The notes: generated by a model not told the origin, from the sequence alone. A stretch of 64,000 bases of DNA from Trichostrongylus colubriformis (GCA_963978905.1 OZ022259.1:16590068-16654067); one strand, 5' to 3'; numbered from the stretch's first letter, positions 33,941-46,544 are shown. Numbers and translations are program-made.

Positions 33941-34811
33941 TTAGGTTGTACCAGAAGTCTTGTAGGATTCTTTTCGATCATTACTTTTTATTATTATTTC
34001 TTCAAGCCCAACCATGAATGGGCAACAAGGTATTCACCATTGTTATCGACAACACTCTGCCACCGCATAGGTAAATCTTTGATCCCTCCTCCCAGAACTC
34101 TGGGTTCTGAGAGTCGGAGAAGACAGCGATTGCCTTTGCAAGCAAGTCATAATCAGCGAATTTTTTCTTGACCAGGAAGGATTTTAGAAGATGGAAAGGT
34201 GATAGTCGGAAGGGCAATGTCTAGAGAGTATGTCGGGTGGGACAGCACATCCCAGCCAAGCCTTGTAGCATGGCCCCTTTCGCGAAATGGGAGTGGGCGT
34301 CGTCATGAGGGAGGGTGACCGCGGACCTTTTCTAGCGCTTTTCTCGAATAACGACGGCGAGCTGCTGGGGCTGGTGGGTGCATACGGCAGCGGTGATTGT
34401 TTCGCCTTGTACCAGCACCTCGCGGAAAAGCATTCCTTCCGCGTCCCAGAAGCAGCACAGTCCCAAGCGTGGTTTGTCTTTCATGTCAATCTCGCCGTTA
34501 CTGAAGCTGATGAAACAGCGGCGCAACGTAGCTCACACATTCCTTGCCCAATGCAGCGTTGACAAGCCGCAAGCTTCCGTCGCTTTGGTGCGCAAGACCA
34601 CTCATAGTAGATGACACCGCGCGGGCGTTTGGTGGGTATTGACTACGGGCATTGTAGCTTTCTCCACTGGATCTGGCGGGTCAATATATACTTTGCTAGG
34701 AAGCTTAGAGAACGTTTCACCATATTCCTGAGTCGCCTAGATCTGTCTCAAAGTGAGCAAGAGTTATTGTTGTTTTTAGAAAAATCCTACAAGAATTTTG
34801 GTGCAACCTAG
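33941..34811 (-). pseudogene. Decayed mariner-family transposon with transposase remnants
   Basis: The termini TTAGGTTGTACCAGAAGTCT and the inverse of GAATTTTGGTGCAACCTAG are inverted repeats of about 30 bp. On the minus strand, broken frames contain KDKPRLGLCCFWDAEGMLFR, followed by EVLVQGETI. This corresponds to the mariner segment around K-V-M-L-S-V-W-W-D-x-x-G. A later frame holds FLVKKKFADYD and ends EFWEEGSKIYL..., like the C-terminal F-x-x-x-G-I-x-K-L tail. Frameshifts separate the parts and the catalytic D-P-S-D motif is not intact. It cannot make enzyme but marks past mariner activity. The flanking TA is clear on the right only. Confidence 0.65.
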
Positions 34812-36634
34812 TACAAGTGCCTATAGCAGGGACCTCATATCGATAACAGCTTCAAATTGGAAGTGGGAACTGAATAGCAGAAGCTGTCATTGGAGGCAGC
34901 GGATAAGTTAAGATAGTGGGTGGGTCGAAGACGGGAGTGGTCAAATCATCGCCCAATCCCTCCTACCTGTCACGACTGCGGTTTCGCCTACCCCTGGCGA
35001 GCGTGGAATAGGTCATTAGGTGTGATTCGAGAAGACATTGGATAGGTTATCTCGTTGAGTAATAGTGGTAGAAGATGCTAAGGGGTTAGTCACTGAAGAA
35101 AAAAGTGGGAAAAATGCTTAGAAGACTCAAATTTGTCTTTTTACTATCTTTAATGTCCACTACTGGACGAATCAGTGAGGGATACAAAATTTAACTTTAA
35201 CTAAAATAGACAATTTTCATCTTAAATAAAATTTGTTGGAATGGGCGGGGAAGAGATAGGAAGGAATGACGAGATACAATGACGAAGACAGCAGTTTCCA
35301 TCGTTTTGGTGAACACGTCCGAAAAGAGGAGTGGTTTGAGTTTGGTCACTGTTTAAGTGGCTCTCCCGCTCTAATGACTAACCGTCGCGGCGCCGTCAGT
35401 TACAGACCGATTTTGCAACCTCAATAGGTGCAGACCGATTTATTGCATTACGAAGGGCAGTGTCTCTAATTATCGCGAGGTGTGCCATCGAAGCTATTAG
35501 GGATGAGGAGAAAATGAGAACTGTTGAGACATGTTCTCTGTGAATGAACGTTCTGTTCCTGAAGAGACGATCTTGGCAAAAATCGTGCCAAAAGAGCGCA
35601 CCTAGTGGTTTTTATCGCAATTTCGCAGCGCCATCAGTCACGCTGCTTCGCACCCGCTGGGTGAATTGCTGCGAGTGCGACCAGCTGACTTTACCTCTCG
35701 CCCTCTGCTTCTCTCCTTCAACGGCCAGTGATGCAAAGCAGGAGAAATGAAACGAGTGAAAAGGAAGGTTCTCAGACTGCTATTTTTATTTTCAACCATT
35801 TCATTTCGTTCTCCCTTTGCTGTTGCTCTCTGAGCACCTCGGCCTTCATATTTCACGTTCTGCCGAAATTACACCTAACGGTGTCCTGAGCCAGGCCAAC
35901 AGACAGACAAAAAACAAACAAACAACCCATCAACTTTCTACAATATTTGAGAGCCAGAAATCAAATAGAAACGATTTTGTCGCCGATTCAACTCGAACCG
36001 TTGTCAGACTTGGTGAGAGGTTCGATAAAGTCAAATTAGCAGCAAAATTATTGATCTGACAGAAACGGAGCCTGCAATCAATGCAAAAAGACTCGTTCAA
36101 GATGAACAATCAACAAATTAGGTAGTGGAGGGGAGTAATGCCGCATTTGTGAACCAGTCATCTGGTCTGATTTGCTCTGATCGCTACAAAAACGCCGCTG
36201 CACTCTTTTTTTCTACTCGGCGCAATCGGCTAGTCTCTACTGAAAAGGTTTAGTTCGCCGTGCTGCCCGCCACACACCAAAATAGCACATTATGCAGCGA
36301 AGACCTACATAAATTACGCTGATCGTGGACACGAACTACATTTCCTGCGAGCCTTGCACTACGCAGTCTCGGTTAAAAACATTTTGCTACTAAACAAAAT
36401 TTGAAGATTATTTGTCAAATTTCCTAAACGATTAGATGAAAAAAAGACGTAATACATACAACCATGCGTTCGAATCGTAGAGCTGATCGGTGGCCAGAAG
36501 ACGTATTTCAGAAGGCATCGATGACGATACCTTCCCATTTCATTAACCATGAAGTAAAGATGAAAAATGGACTCTTTAGTTCTATTGAATATGCGTTATG
36601 AAGGTCAGAAAGCTATATAATTTTGTGCCCATAA
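34812..36634. other. Gene-poor stretch
   Basis: No supported gene. A GC-richer patch at 35560-35720 has open frames on both strands without splice sites. At 36459-36515 the minus strand reads MPSEIRLLATDQLYDSNAW before GTTGTATG, a possible first exon, but with no upstream or downstream partner found. Confidence 0.3.
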
Positions 36635-36794
36635 GGCAGCGTTCATACTTTGCGCTGTTAGGGCGTGGCGGCATTTGCAGGTAGCGAAGCAGAGAGGCAC
36701 GAACGACGCAGGCAAGGAGACAGGGTGGCACATGCGGAGACGCGGAGACACGCAACACGTCCTGCCGCCGGAACCGTCAAGTATGAACGCGGTC
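36635..36794 (+). mobile_element. MITE-B copy 3, complete, 160 bp
   Basis: GGCAGCGTTCATACTTTGCG and the inverse of AGTATGAACGCGGTC form the termini. TAA flanks both sides (36632-36634, 36795-36797). The interior GC-rich blocks run in the opposite orientation to those of the copies at 16174 and 41242. Confidence 0.75.
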
Positions 36795-38434
36795 TAATAT
36801 AACCCTTGTTAGCTATCAAGGTTCACAATCAGAATTTCCATACTTTCAAAATTGGAAGACGAAGAACACTCAAAGATTGAAGCCGCATAAACAAGAAGTA
36901 CTATGATAACAATGCTAATATATCAATAAATTAAATCACAACAAATAATCGCATTAATCGGAAAAGTTGCAATGGACGGCGAGGATTGCCTAGCCATAGA
37001 AGTAGTATCGAGAAAATTGCCAGAGAGAGAGGCTGAGGTACGAAGCTGCACTCAACTGGTATATCACAAGCGTTGGTCTCAAATAAAAAATCCTTAAATG
37101 TGTAGAATTCATAAATTCCCTTTGAAATCCTAAATGTGTAGAAATGGTGAGGCTCTAAAATTTCATTTAAAAAGAATCAGAAGGAACTCACAAAACTAGT
37201 GCAAAAAAATTAGTTTATGGCGAGCTTTCAGCGCCTAGCGTTTTTAGCAAGCTTAAAATAAAGCAATTTACTTGATTTATTAATTGTTCAGAAAATAGGT
37301 CAGTAGGTATGTACCTTATTGACTTACTACTGTCACGGAACTTCAAAAGCACATTTCTCAAATAAGTGGGTGGAGCGATTTCTTCCGCGGGTAAACAAGT
37401 AAACACGCATCTCACGTTGTTGAGGTCTGAGGGTGAGCGATAAGGGGGCCCAGAAGATACGAAGACGTTCATGTCTACCACCTAAGCCCAAAATCGCTCA
37501 CCCTTCGATGCTATTCGAGTAGTGACTTTAATGCCTCGCATCTCTCTGAGGGGTTAAAAGGCTACTCGTACGGAGAAATAGCCAAAAATACTTTACTCAA
37601 AAAAGTTAGTTATCTACAGGGATGGAACTGACTTTCCATCTGATTATATCGTGAGAATAGGCAACAGGAACCTTAAGACAAACAAAGGAACCAGCGTTTG
37701 TAAGAAGGAGGCCGGCAAGTACCTGGACAGGCAATAGAACCACAAACCAGTTCGAATCTGTACTAATTCCCCTCACAAACGTAATGAACTATGAAAAGAT
37801 CATCCATACGTTAAGAGCAAAAACACACATGGGAATTACACTCAGCTATCTGCAAACATCACAAAGTACTAGCTGTACAGTAACGATTCTTAAGATGATG
37901 ACGCATGTTGAACTCATTATGTGTCAAGAATTTGTTCAATAGCTAAATGTAGCTAATCAATGCTACTGCATATGGGCATATACTTGAGAAGAGGCTCCAC
38001 AGTTATCGTAAGTTGTATTCATACTCGGCGACGCGAACGCGCGCTCTCACGCCAGTGAGCAGGCCGACTATCTACTGCAAGGCCTGCGTTGCGGACGCAT
38101 TGCGTCGATCGTGACTGCTTTCAGCGACGTCGCACAAACTACGGCACGCGGCGTGAAAGAATATGGGTGAGCGACACGATCCCAAGTATCCATTTGCTGC
38201 ACCGGCTATGGTGGGAGCGGCGAGCGACGTTTTCGACCCAGTTTTGATGTGCTTTTTACGGAACTGTACTTCTATTACACAGTCCTATCTTATTTTGTCA
38301 GCAGGGTAGTGATAATAGGTGACAACCACGGGATCATAAGAGTTGCGCTAATTTTGCCCCTCCCCTCCACTTCGCGATTCTGTGAAAAGTCGGACGAAAA
38401 AATACGCCGCGCATGCCGAACACCCCCTCCTTCA
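36795..38434. other. Unassigned stretch
   Basis: No exon recognised. GC-rich and CpG-rich DNA lies at 38020-38170 without a recognisable function. Confidence 0.3.
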
Positions 38435-38902
38435 CTTAAAGGAACCGGAAGGGGGTCCGAAACAAGAGAAACATACAAAGAAATGAGCATTTCGTAACGA
38501 TCGCAGAAGGTTAGAAGCGATAATCGGTGAAAAAACCCGAACTCAAAAGTGCATCGCTGCGGTGTGTATTCGCGCCCCATTCGCATCATCGCACTGGCGT
38601 TCCGAGTTGTCCGCTGTAGGAGACGGCCGCGGGCCAACTTTAGTTGTAGCACCTGACTCCCAGCGCAGTGGAGTGGCCATTCCCAACTACATTAACATTC
38701 ATGTAAGTACATCTAGAAACAATATAAGAAAGAACAAAGGACAAGGTAAAAGGAATGAACAACTTTATAATGGAAACATCTTCTCTTGGCACCATGCCAA
38801 GGCGTCAAATTGGCGAGTTTGTGCAATGGCGGTCACTTGAACTCGTCCACACTACCTCTGTTCTACCGTAAGCCAAAATTACTCCCTTACGGTGTCTTTA
38901 AA
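38435..38902 (+). repeat. Repeat-C, long subtype
   Basis: Left end CTTAAAGGAACCGGAAGGGG; right end CGGTGTCTTTAAA. The right 200 bp is nearly identical to 6771-6968, and the left part (GCGATAATCGGTG, TGTGTATTCGC, GAGTTGTCCGCTGTAG) matches 63496-63919. A second CACCGTAAGGG/GGTGTC inverted pair follows at 38885-38910. Confidence 0.6.
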
Positions 38903-41076
38903 GACACCGCGTGGGGCCAGTTTAAGCTTACGGTAAGGGTTAGAGTTGTCTGCACTTCGTTATTTTGCACACACTGCGCCTTACCGTATGTCGAGTATGG
39001 ATCCACCAGTTTTTTTTTTCTCGCAACATCAAATGACCGTGGCGTCTGCCCGCTTGAAGCATGCAATTCGAGGTGAAACGCGTTAAAATCGCAATAACTC
39101 ACCAAGAGCGTATTTTTTCAACGCGATTTTCGCTACTCATTATCTTTTTTGAATTCAAGTGTTCGTTTACAGAAGACAGGGTTCTTGAATATGCCTCCCC
39201 TCCTTGCCCCTCCCGCTGCCTTTGACTGTAGCGCCTGTATCGCAGCAAAATTCAGAAACATGACCAATGAGATATCGCTAATCAAATCATCGCCTAATCA
39301 CTAAATGCAATCGTCGTTCATCGTTTTTCAATCGATGAACATAACTCAAATGAACAGATGATTGGACCAAAAGATAGGGGAGGGAATGCGAAATAGGAGG
39401 AATCACGTCTCCAGAAATGTATATAAGGTTCTTTGAAAAGCGTGATGTGACGTTCGAAATTTTCGATTTTTTTTTCCAAAAAATTAATAGGTATCCACGT
39501 AGGAATTCACGAAATAACCATGTCCTCAAGACTGTTAAGAATTCACTGGAGTGGGAACAGTTCTTCAAAAATGTTATTGATTGTGCAGTTACATCCAACA
39601 AATTACCTACAAAACCTCGATATCTGGAAAGTTTTATACAACAAGACATTGAAGAAATGCAGTTCCATCGGAGAGTTTCTAGAGCTACCCGGTAAATCAG
39701 TTCCCAATAAAGCCACACGATTCTTCGCGTTCATACATAGTTGCTCTACAGGATTTCTTGTGAACGGAAACCCCTCGTCTCCCACCTACACATTGATATT
39801 TCCATGCAAATATCACTCCTTCACAGACAGCTCCACCTACAAACAGTCCTGCCCACAGATAACCCCGCCCACAGTTTTTTTACACATGAAATTTATACAA
39901 TTCACACATACATTATACACATGAAACTGATAAAGTAAGAATGAGTAAGTATGTATTAAATCTTCGCTCCTACCCCAAACACTTCGTCCACAGAGCTTCG
40001 CCTCCTCAAGTGAAGCAAAGGTAACAAGAAACCAAATCGCAGAGCCCAGTATTCTGCTACTTTTAAAACGACATTCAGCAAAACTAGGACAGTATGGGAA
40101 TGTTCATGGCTGACTGAAGGAAAAATAAGAAAAATTCGTTACTAAGTAAATCAAAAGCAAGATGCTTTTTGCGATTCGGATTTATTATATTCTGAGCTCT
40201 AGAAGAATACGTAACATCTAGAAAAGAAATATCACTTGAATCAGTCATGCGATGACAAATAGAAGGATTTAATTACTATGAAAAAAGGAAAATGTGCGCA
40301 CTCAGACTAATCAGTTGAAAGACTCAGGGAATTTTGCAAAAGCTGAAAATGGGTGAACTTAGCTACGATTCCAGAGATTAACAAAGGAGAGAAAAAAGAG
40401 TTGTTTGTCGCTATGAGGAGAAAAAATGATGAGCCACGCCGTGAGGCAATCTGCAGAAAGACGAGGGGTGGAGGCAAGATGAATGAGGCGAGGAAGCTCG
40501 TAAATGGCGAGCGACCCTCGTGCGGAACGCAAAACATCGTTTGGAAAGACAGCCTGGTTGGCTACCTGCTGGGTTCGTACATATTCACATCAGTACTGAG
40601 CCCGTTTACTGACTTTTATGCAGTTACCAGAATGAAAGATTATCATCAATCAGATTTAGGTACTATGTCAGATTGGACAGTTGATTCGCAATATTTTTTT
40701 TCGAAAATTCCTAAATTTGCAGAAAAATGGACAACTATTAAGCAGACGAGGGAGTGAGGGTGAAATATGTTTGACGGAAGAATTACCCCACACTACTGCC
40801 CGCCGGCAAGAAGATCAAAAGGAGATTTCACGGAAGTACTGACAAAAACTTCGCATAATGAGATGACTGCATTGCGTTGGGAAATTGAATCTTCTTTAAA
40901 AGATATACGAATCAGCACGTGTTCTATTTATACATATTGTGTTAAAGTATTGTGATCCAGAAGGAATCCTCCTTGATCCTTGCTTCAAAAATTTTAGTGA
41001 GAAACGTGGGGCTAGAAAAAATTAATCCACAGTTTCCCCGTAACGTTACACTTCCCCTTGTAGAGAAATGTGACTC
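38903..41076. other. Gene-poor stretch with unassigned open frames
   Basis: Around 39287-39718 both strands are open for about 130 codons. The plus frame contains SLEWEQFFKNVIDCAVTSNK followed by LPTKPRYLESFIQQDIEEM, which reads like protein but matches nothing I know. A purine-rich plus frame at 40353-40757 is also unassigned. Neither has good splice sites, so neither is annotated as a gene. Confidence 0.3.
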
Positions 41077-41151
41077 GTTACTTTATGTAATTATCTAAAT
41101 TAGGCTCTCCACGAATCCTGTGGCTTAATTTAGATAATTACATCGAGTAAC
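41077..41151. repeat. Hairpin, 26-bp arms with two mismatches
   Basis: 41077-41102 and 41126-41151 are inverted copies sharing ATGTAATTATCTAAATTA, with a 23-nt GC-richer loop that can itself pair CCAC with GTGG. Confidence 0.75.
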
Positions 41152-41241
41152 AAAGAAACTTACTTGACTCCTTGCTTGGGAAATTCGGTTATAAGACTGT
41201 GCCTTTTTTTGGTCTGAAATCTCAAATGATCCAGTTGCTAA

Positions 41242-41414
41242 GGCCATGTTCACACTTTGCGGTGCCAATGACAGGGAGTGGCTGCGTGTTTCTGCGCCTC
41301 CACCTGTGCCACTCCGTCTCGTTTCCTGCGTCGTTTCTGCACCTCCCCGCGCCACTCTGCCCCGCTGCTTGTAGACGCAGCCACGCCCTGCCGGCGCAAA
41401 GTATAAATGCGGTC
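41242..41414 (+). mobile_element. MITE-B copy 4, complete, 173 bp
   Basis: GGCCATGTTCACACTTTGCG and the inverse of GCAAAGTATAAATGCGGTC form the termini, with TAA on both sides (41239-41241, 41415-41417). The interior is GC-rich, with CGTTTCTGCACCTCCCCGCG. A minus-strand frame runs through it by chance. Confidence 0.75.
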
Positions 41415-41417
41415 TAA

Positions 41418-41682
41418 CTGCTCCAATCCAAAACTGAATGGCAAGTCGAACAGTCACTCTGAAAAGCGGAAGCCGTTCCCGATTTGAGTTCGATAACTGA
41501 GATGTCTCGCCCATGGTCTCTTTGACCGCGCTTTGAACGTAGTGTAGATGTTTGCAAAAAAATAACTCCCGCTCAAAGTTTATCTGTTGAGTTATCAGGG
41601 GATTGATACCCATTCTCCCCAGGTAAAACGATTTTTGGAGATTACTGACAGTTTGCCGATTTATCAATCGTGAAGCCGGCAT
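41418..41682 (-). CDS. Possible coding exon of unknown gene
   Basis: Before the minus-strand frame enters MITE-B it reads MPASRLINRQTVSNLQKSF, then YLGRMGINPLITQQINFERE, then HLHYVQSAVKETMGETSQLS. The composition is protein-like and the ATG follows an A-rich leader. A possible donor GA/GTGACTG lies after ERLPLF. No acceptor or partner exon was found and no family is recognised. It could equally be chance. Confidence 0.25.
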
Positions 41683-43034
41683 TTTTTGTTTACAAAATTA
41701 CCGCTTCTAGCAACTAGTATGATCGAATGACGAGCATGGAGGAATGTTCCAGAAAGGCAATGTGCTCCGAATATGAAGAAAATGAATTTATATTTAGGAG
41801 CCATGAAAAGTTAGTAGAGTTCATAATAAAAAGTCATATGGCGTTAAAACTGAACAAAAACCCTCGGAAAACTCAAAGATCTTATGACGATTAGGAAATG
41901 CGATCATTGGGCGTTACATTGTATTCAGTGAAATTCATATTATAGATATTTCATCGATAATATAAGAATTATTTCTTTTCTCGAGTCGAATCTTGATGAA
42001 AAACGGCTCAAAAAACATCGAAAAACAGGTTGAGGACCGGGGAAACCTGTAAAACCGAACAACTTAAATTCTCAGAAAATGAGAAAAGAAAGATGCCAAA
42101 GATGAGAAAACCGTTCACGGTCTGCAGATGAGACTAAAAATCGGGACCAGTGAACATGTATTCGCCTCATTCACATTTTAGACCATTTTGGCGAATTGAA
42201 GCATATGTCTTCAATTTGCTGTAACGAGAAGACACGAAAACGCCGCAAAGGACCGGTCGGCTGATGCAGAAAATGGAGATAACTCGCGAAAAGTACTAGC
42301 TGATTTGATTTCGAACTGAACATGGCGGCATACATTTTTAAGAAAAAAATCCATATCATTGAATGATTGTTTATAGGTTCGTCGCATGTCGTAATGGTGA
42401 TCCAAAATAGGAAAGGGATGGCAGACTCGTTTACGCTGATGAGACCACCTTTACGTAGGCCATTTTCAGTGAGCCGAAACAAAGTAGTGAAGATTGCAAA
42501 CCAGTATTGAACCAGTTCACAGCGTCCAAATCTTCGGCACAGAGCAGAAGACGTCCAATTCGATTAGGTCGGTTGTCAGTTCAACCGTGGGTAAACAGTG
42601 TCCCAGTGTCTCAGATGTCATTCCCTATTCAAGGCATCTTCCCAACTAAGGAACTATTTGAAGCTTTCTGCAGCCGCATTATTGCGGTTCACTGACACTA
42701 ATGTCCGAAAGTACGCCGACAAAAGATCATAGCGCTGGCGAAAAGCGACTCGACCCATTTGTCTATTAGCTACTATGAATGAGTACACAATGGCGTAGTG
42801 GCAAGTTCCCAGAAAGGACCTGTCCCCACGATGACGAGCGAATTGCTTGTCCCTAAGTCAGTGACCACTCGTGCATGATTGGCATTTTGACCGAGTGTCG
42901 GGTGACTCGGCTCTTTGAAGGGGAAAAGAAGGGATCGATCACTCGAACTCAACATCAAGAAGGGGAAGGGGAGCTTTTGAAGATGAACTCAGCGAACAGT
43001 TCTTATTAGGTTGCTGAGTTATGGGCAAAAGGTT
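41683..43034. other. Unassigned stretch
   Basis: No exon with splice sites. At about 42787 CAATGGCGTAGTGGCAAGTT looks like an isolated tRNA A box without a B box. Confidence 0.3.
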
Positions 43035-43109
43035 TGGTGTCGGACGGGACTCGAACCCGCACTCCATGCTCTCCGAGCATATGTGCTAATCCATTACACT
43101 ACCGAGACC
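43035..43109 (-). tRNA. tRNA-like gene 1, isotype uncertain
   Basis: Read on the minus strand it starts GGTCTCGGTAGTGTAATGGA. It has an acceptor stem of seven or eight pairs with one C-C mismatch (GGTCTCGG with CCGACACC), a D-stem GTGT/GCAC, an anticodon stem TATGC/GCATG with loop TCGGAGA, and a perfect T-arm GCGGG-TTCGAGT-CCCGT. The B box GGTTCGAGTCC is canonical, and TTTT follows within about 10 bp. The loop puts GGA at the anticodon positions, but position 33 is C instead of the usual U, and there is no long variable arm as serine tRNA would need. Reading the loop one base earlier breaks the stem. It may be a nematode-specific tRNA, a tRNA-derived SINE head or a pseudogene. Confidence 0.5.
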
Positions 43110-43225
43110 CCTTTCACCTCGAAGGCCGAATATGGAAGGGTCATCAAATATGAAGTAGACGTGCTTAGTAGTGCGAAAGTCAGGGAAAACGGAATGAAAT
43201 GATCAAAAACTCGAGAAGTAAAACC

Positions 43226-43440
43226 CTCTTGCCGCCATTCATTCTCAAAAGAGGCGGGTCGGCCCGAACAATGGGGCGGGCTGGCATGAAACATGTGGAA
43301 GCTGCTGAAGAAGACGGCTCTTGTAAAGCCCGAGGCACTTTTTCTTATTGAAAATTTTGCCATAAAAAGCTAGGAGTCTTCTTTGACCCCTAGCTTTCAT
43401 TTGCGTGACTCATTTCAGGAGTTATCGCTACCACATTACC
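43226..43440 (+). repeat. Dispersed repeat copy (paired with 48940-49140)
   Basis: Both copies share GGCGGGTC, GGGGCGGG, CTTGTAAAGCCCGAGGC / CTTATAAAGCCTAGAGGC and GAAAATTTTGCCA, in the same order. Frames across the region are repeat-derived. Confidence 0.4.
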
Positions 43441-45344
43441 CCTATCACTGTCTTTGAGTCGCTTCTGATTGGTGTGTTTACCATAGCTTATCAGCACTCA
43501 CACGTATAATATAACGTGATGAGCCAGTGGGCCAATATCGGCATCGAACCGTGAAGCTAAAAGCTTCAGTAGATATTGACTCTAATTATCGACAGCTGCA
43601 GATCGAGGACTGCAGCGAGAATTGGCAGATATCGAAAATTAAAATAAATATCAAGTAAACAGTGCCTTACGTGAGCATACGGAGCGGTTCATATTCACAG
43701 AAGCTCCTCCATTTTTGTTCCCGCAGAGTGATTAGAGCACTAGAAATCTAGAAAACTATTAGTTCACCCGCCGTGTCCGACACCGTCTATCTTTTGGGTA
43801 TGCGCCATTTAGACAGAAAGTACGCATTGCAGTGTCCCTCCCAACGCGACGTTGGCGAGCTAGGAGCGTTGCATTGGTTGGGTCCGATGAAGTAACGGTA
43901 CTTGCGCATTATTAAAGACGTGATTGCTCTAAGACCCAACCGATACGCCGCTCCTAGGTAAGAACCCATACCATTGCGTGTTCCATGCCGCGATGCGAAA
44001 TCCTGTCCTACTGACACAGACCCTCATCTTTCGATGACTACCTCAAACAAGGGTGCTTGCCATCGGTTGCTTTGAGATATGATAGACATTTTTGCAATGA
44101 GAAACGATTTCTGAAAAGAAGAAACAGGTTGCGTTGGAGTGTCGACAATCAACTCGTACAGATGTCCTTTCGAGCAACAAACTCGTACAAGGCCTAAATC
44201 AACTCACAAAGTGAGGACCCCCTTGTTTTTTATTGAACTTTTGCCATGTTTTTTATTGACAGAATCCCTTCGATTCTCCACAAGATTATCGTAAAATGCT
44301 TCTTTGGGCCACCGTCAGTGTGTCAGCTTTTGCCCAGTGACAATGTCAAAATTTCGAGCCATTGAGCCATCTGTCTGATATTTCATGGTAAAAACGTCTG
44401 AAGGTGATTATGTTTCAAATAAAAAGAAAAAGTAAAAAGGCATCATAAAAGCTAATGTCAGAATTGGAAACCACCCATACGATTCGCATTTGAAGATCCA
44501 TGGGGTCTTCAAACAGATGTTTTCAATTTAATGGTTGACGGAGGTCTTTCAAGAAAAAAACATCGCTTGAAGTCTCACACTACTTCCTAAATTCAAACCA
44601 ACATGGGGCTCATCGCCCAAGAAGTGGAACAAGAAAAGGTTCGAGGCAGATCTGTCCCAATTGCAATGTCCAGGATTTCCTGATGGCTGCAGTGGGAACA
44701 TCTGGTTGTGCCATCGTAACTTGACAGCATCTGCTGTCTGTCGCAAACGGCTTTTTAGCGTCGATAAACTCGAAATTTCATTTGCCAAAAATAGATCAGA
44801 GCCGCTATCAAGATAAGCAACGGCTCGGATTTCGTTGCATGCTACGAGCCAGTGGTTCGGATTGAGTAAACATCGCGCATCTTCTAACACACGGACCATC
44901 GAGTGCTGGTCAGAGCCTGCTACTGTGCTGAACCAACATCCACAAGGAACTGGTAAGGTTTACATGCTCCCCCCCCCCCTCCACACCCGAGATAGCATTG
45001 AAAAAAAGATCACAAGCGGTTTCACCTAGAGAGAATGATTGAAAACAAGTGGAAACTGAATCAATATGACAATCTGAAAAGCTAACAGTATAAGCTATTC
45101 ACGTAATAAAACAAATTGTGAGAACCTCATTTGTGATTCATCGATCTTACGGGAATCGTTAAATATGTGATGCACTTAAATATGCAAACCAACAAAATAT
45201 CTCAAAAAAATTTATACCACCGAATAACTGATAAAGAAGATTTTCGTGCAAGTATCCGATTATTCCATCGTTTCGTCGCTTTGGCGCCTTCCGGTTTGAC
45301 AAAGAATCAATAATGTAAGTTTGATTTGTAATATGTTAGATAAG
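43441..45344. other. Unassigned stretch
   Basis: Minus-strand frames at 44549-44899 include SLSTLKSRLRQTADAVKLRW, weakly like a Tc1/Tc3 helix-turn-helix, followed by many stops. It may be a very old transposon, but it cannot be supported. An 11-C tract lies at 44969-44979. Confidence 0.3.
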
Positions 45345-45480
45345 GGCCGAGGTGATTTAGTAACAGGTGCCACGCACTCCCATTCTTATGGTGCAGGTAT
45401 CAATACCCACCTAAATCAACCAAACTTCCATTTCTTCGCGGGTAGGTACATTGGTACAGAGCTTGTCAGTTCATTGTTGT
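45345..45480 (+). mobile_element. SINE-E copy, plus orientation
   Basis: A-box-like TTTAGTAACAGGTGCCACGC (45356-45375) and B-box-like GGTATCAATACCC (45396-45408) sit in the order and spacing of the other copies. The body CGCGGGTAGGTACATTGG follows. It is the only copy on this strand in the window. Confidence 0.5.
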
Positions 45481-46544
45481 ATCAACCAAATCGCATTCAA
45501 CTATTACCACAATTCTGAATGGTACTAGAATGCACGGCGTATCCCTCCAAGATTGATCAAAGCCGGAAAATACATCCTTTGAAGTTTTCACCTTATGTTA
45601 ACTAATTTAGGTGGTAACCATAGGATTTAAGTAAAGGAATAAATTTCCAAAAATATATGTGGAAGTTTTTCCTATTGAAATTGAAATTATAATAGGAAAT
45701 AATAAAGGTGAAACTAAAAATTTGAAAATTGAAGATTTACACCGATCCATGCTCGTTGAGGTCGAAATGAGTCTCGGGCGGGAGCAATTGATGAATACTC
45801 ATCCACTCATCTGCCACTCTCTGGTACACTGGCATGTAGCCAGAAAATCCTAATTGTGCTGTTATATGCATCAGTTGCTGACTACACAGCACCTCAAATA
45901 GAGCCACATACAAAGCTGTAGAAGGTCAAAAGAAAAGCCGAGTAAATCCCGGCATATATCCCTCGCCCTCCCCCCTATCCCTTTCCCCCCTTCCCGTCCT
46001 TCTGCTCAGAAAAATCAACGTGCGATCTTAAAATCAGCACAGCCAAGTGCTGCAGCGATAAGCAGACGGCTGTTTATGACAATTAAAATTGAATAAAAAC
46101 AAGACGAATGACTGTGATGTGGTTATCGCTGAGTGAATCGCCGACACACGTGATCGTTATCGGCACCGATAACATGACGATGATGTTCAAGTGGGGGAAA
46201 CATCCTTGTTCGGACGTATTTTGGAACGCTTTTTGTCGCAACGACTGAACGCCTCCATTTCCAAGTCGATATGAGATTATTGAGGTTAATGAGATCTTTT
46301 TCAAAATTTTATGGAGCCTCCAAAGGTTCGTGAGTGTAGCATAAAAAAGGAGATTGAAGTTTGTCTAGGTTATGCGGCCGGATCGTCCCTCTATGTCATA
46401 TCAATTTTTGTCTAATTAATTAGACCATGATTCTTGAAAATATTTTGCCATTAATATTTATTCAGAAAAGATTAATAGGATAAAAAATTAAAAAATCAGT
46501 AAAGGATGGAGTTTTCTGGCATCAAACAATCCCTAACTGGGATG

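Noticed and set aside
41125..41417. Lower half of a 185-codon minus-strand frame
   Set aside because: This part lies across MITE-B and its flank, so only the upper part (41418-41682) was kept, at low confidence.
44549..44899. Possible Tc1/Tc3 transposase remnant
   Set aside because: Only a loose helix-turn-helix resemblance and no terminal repeats; not strong enough to list as an element.
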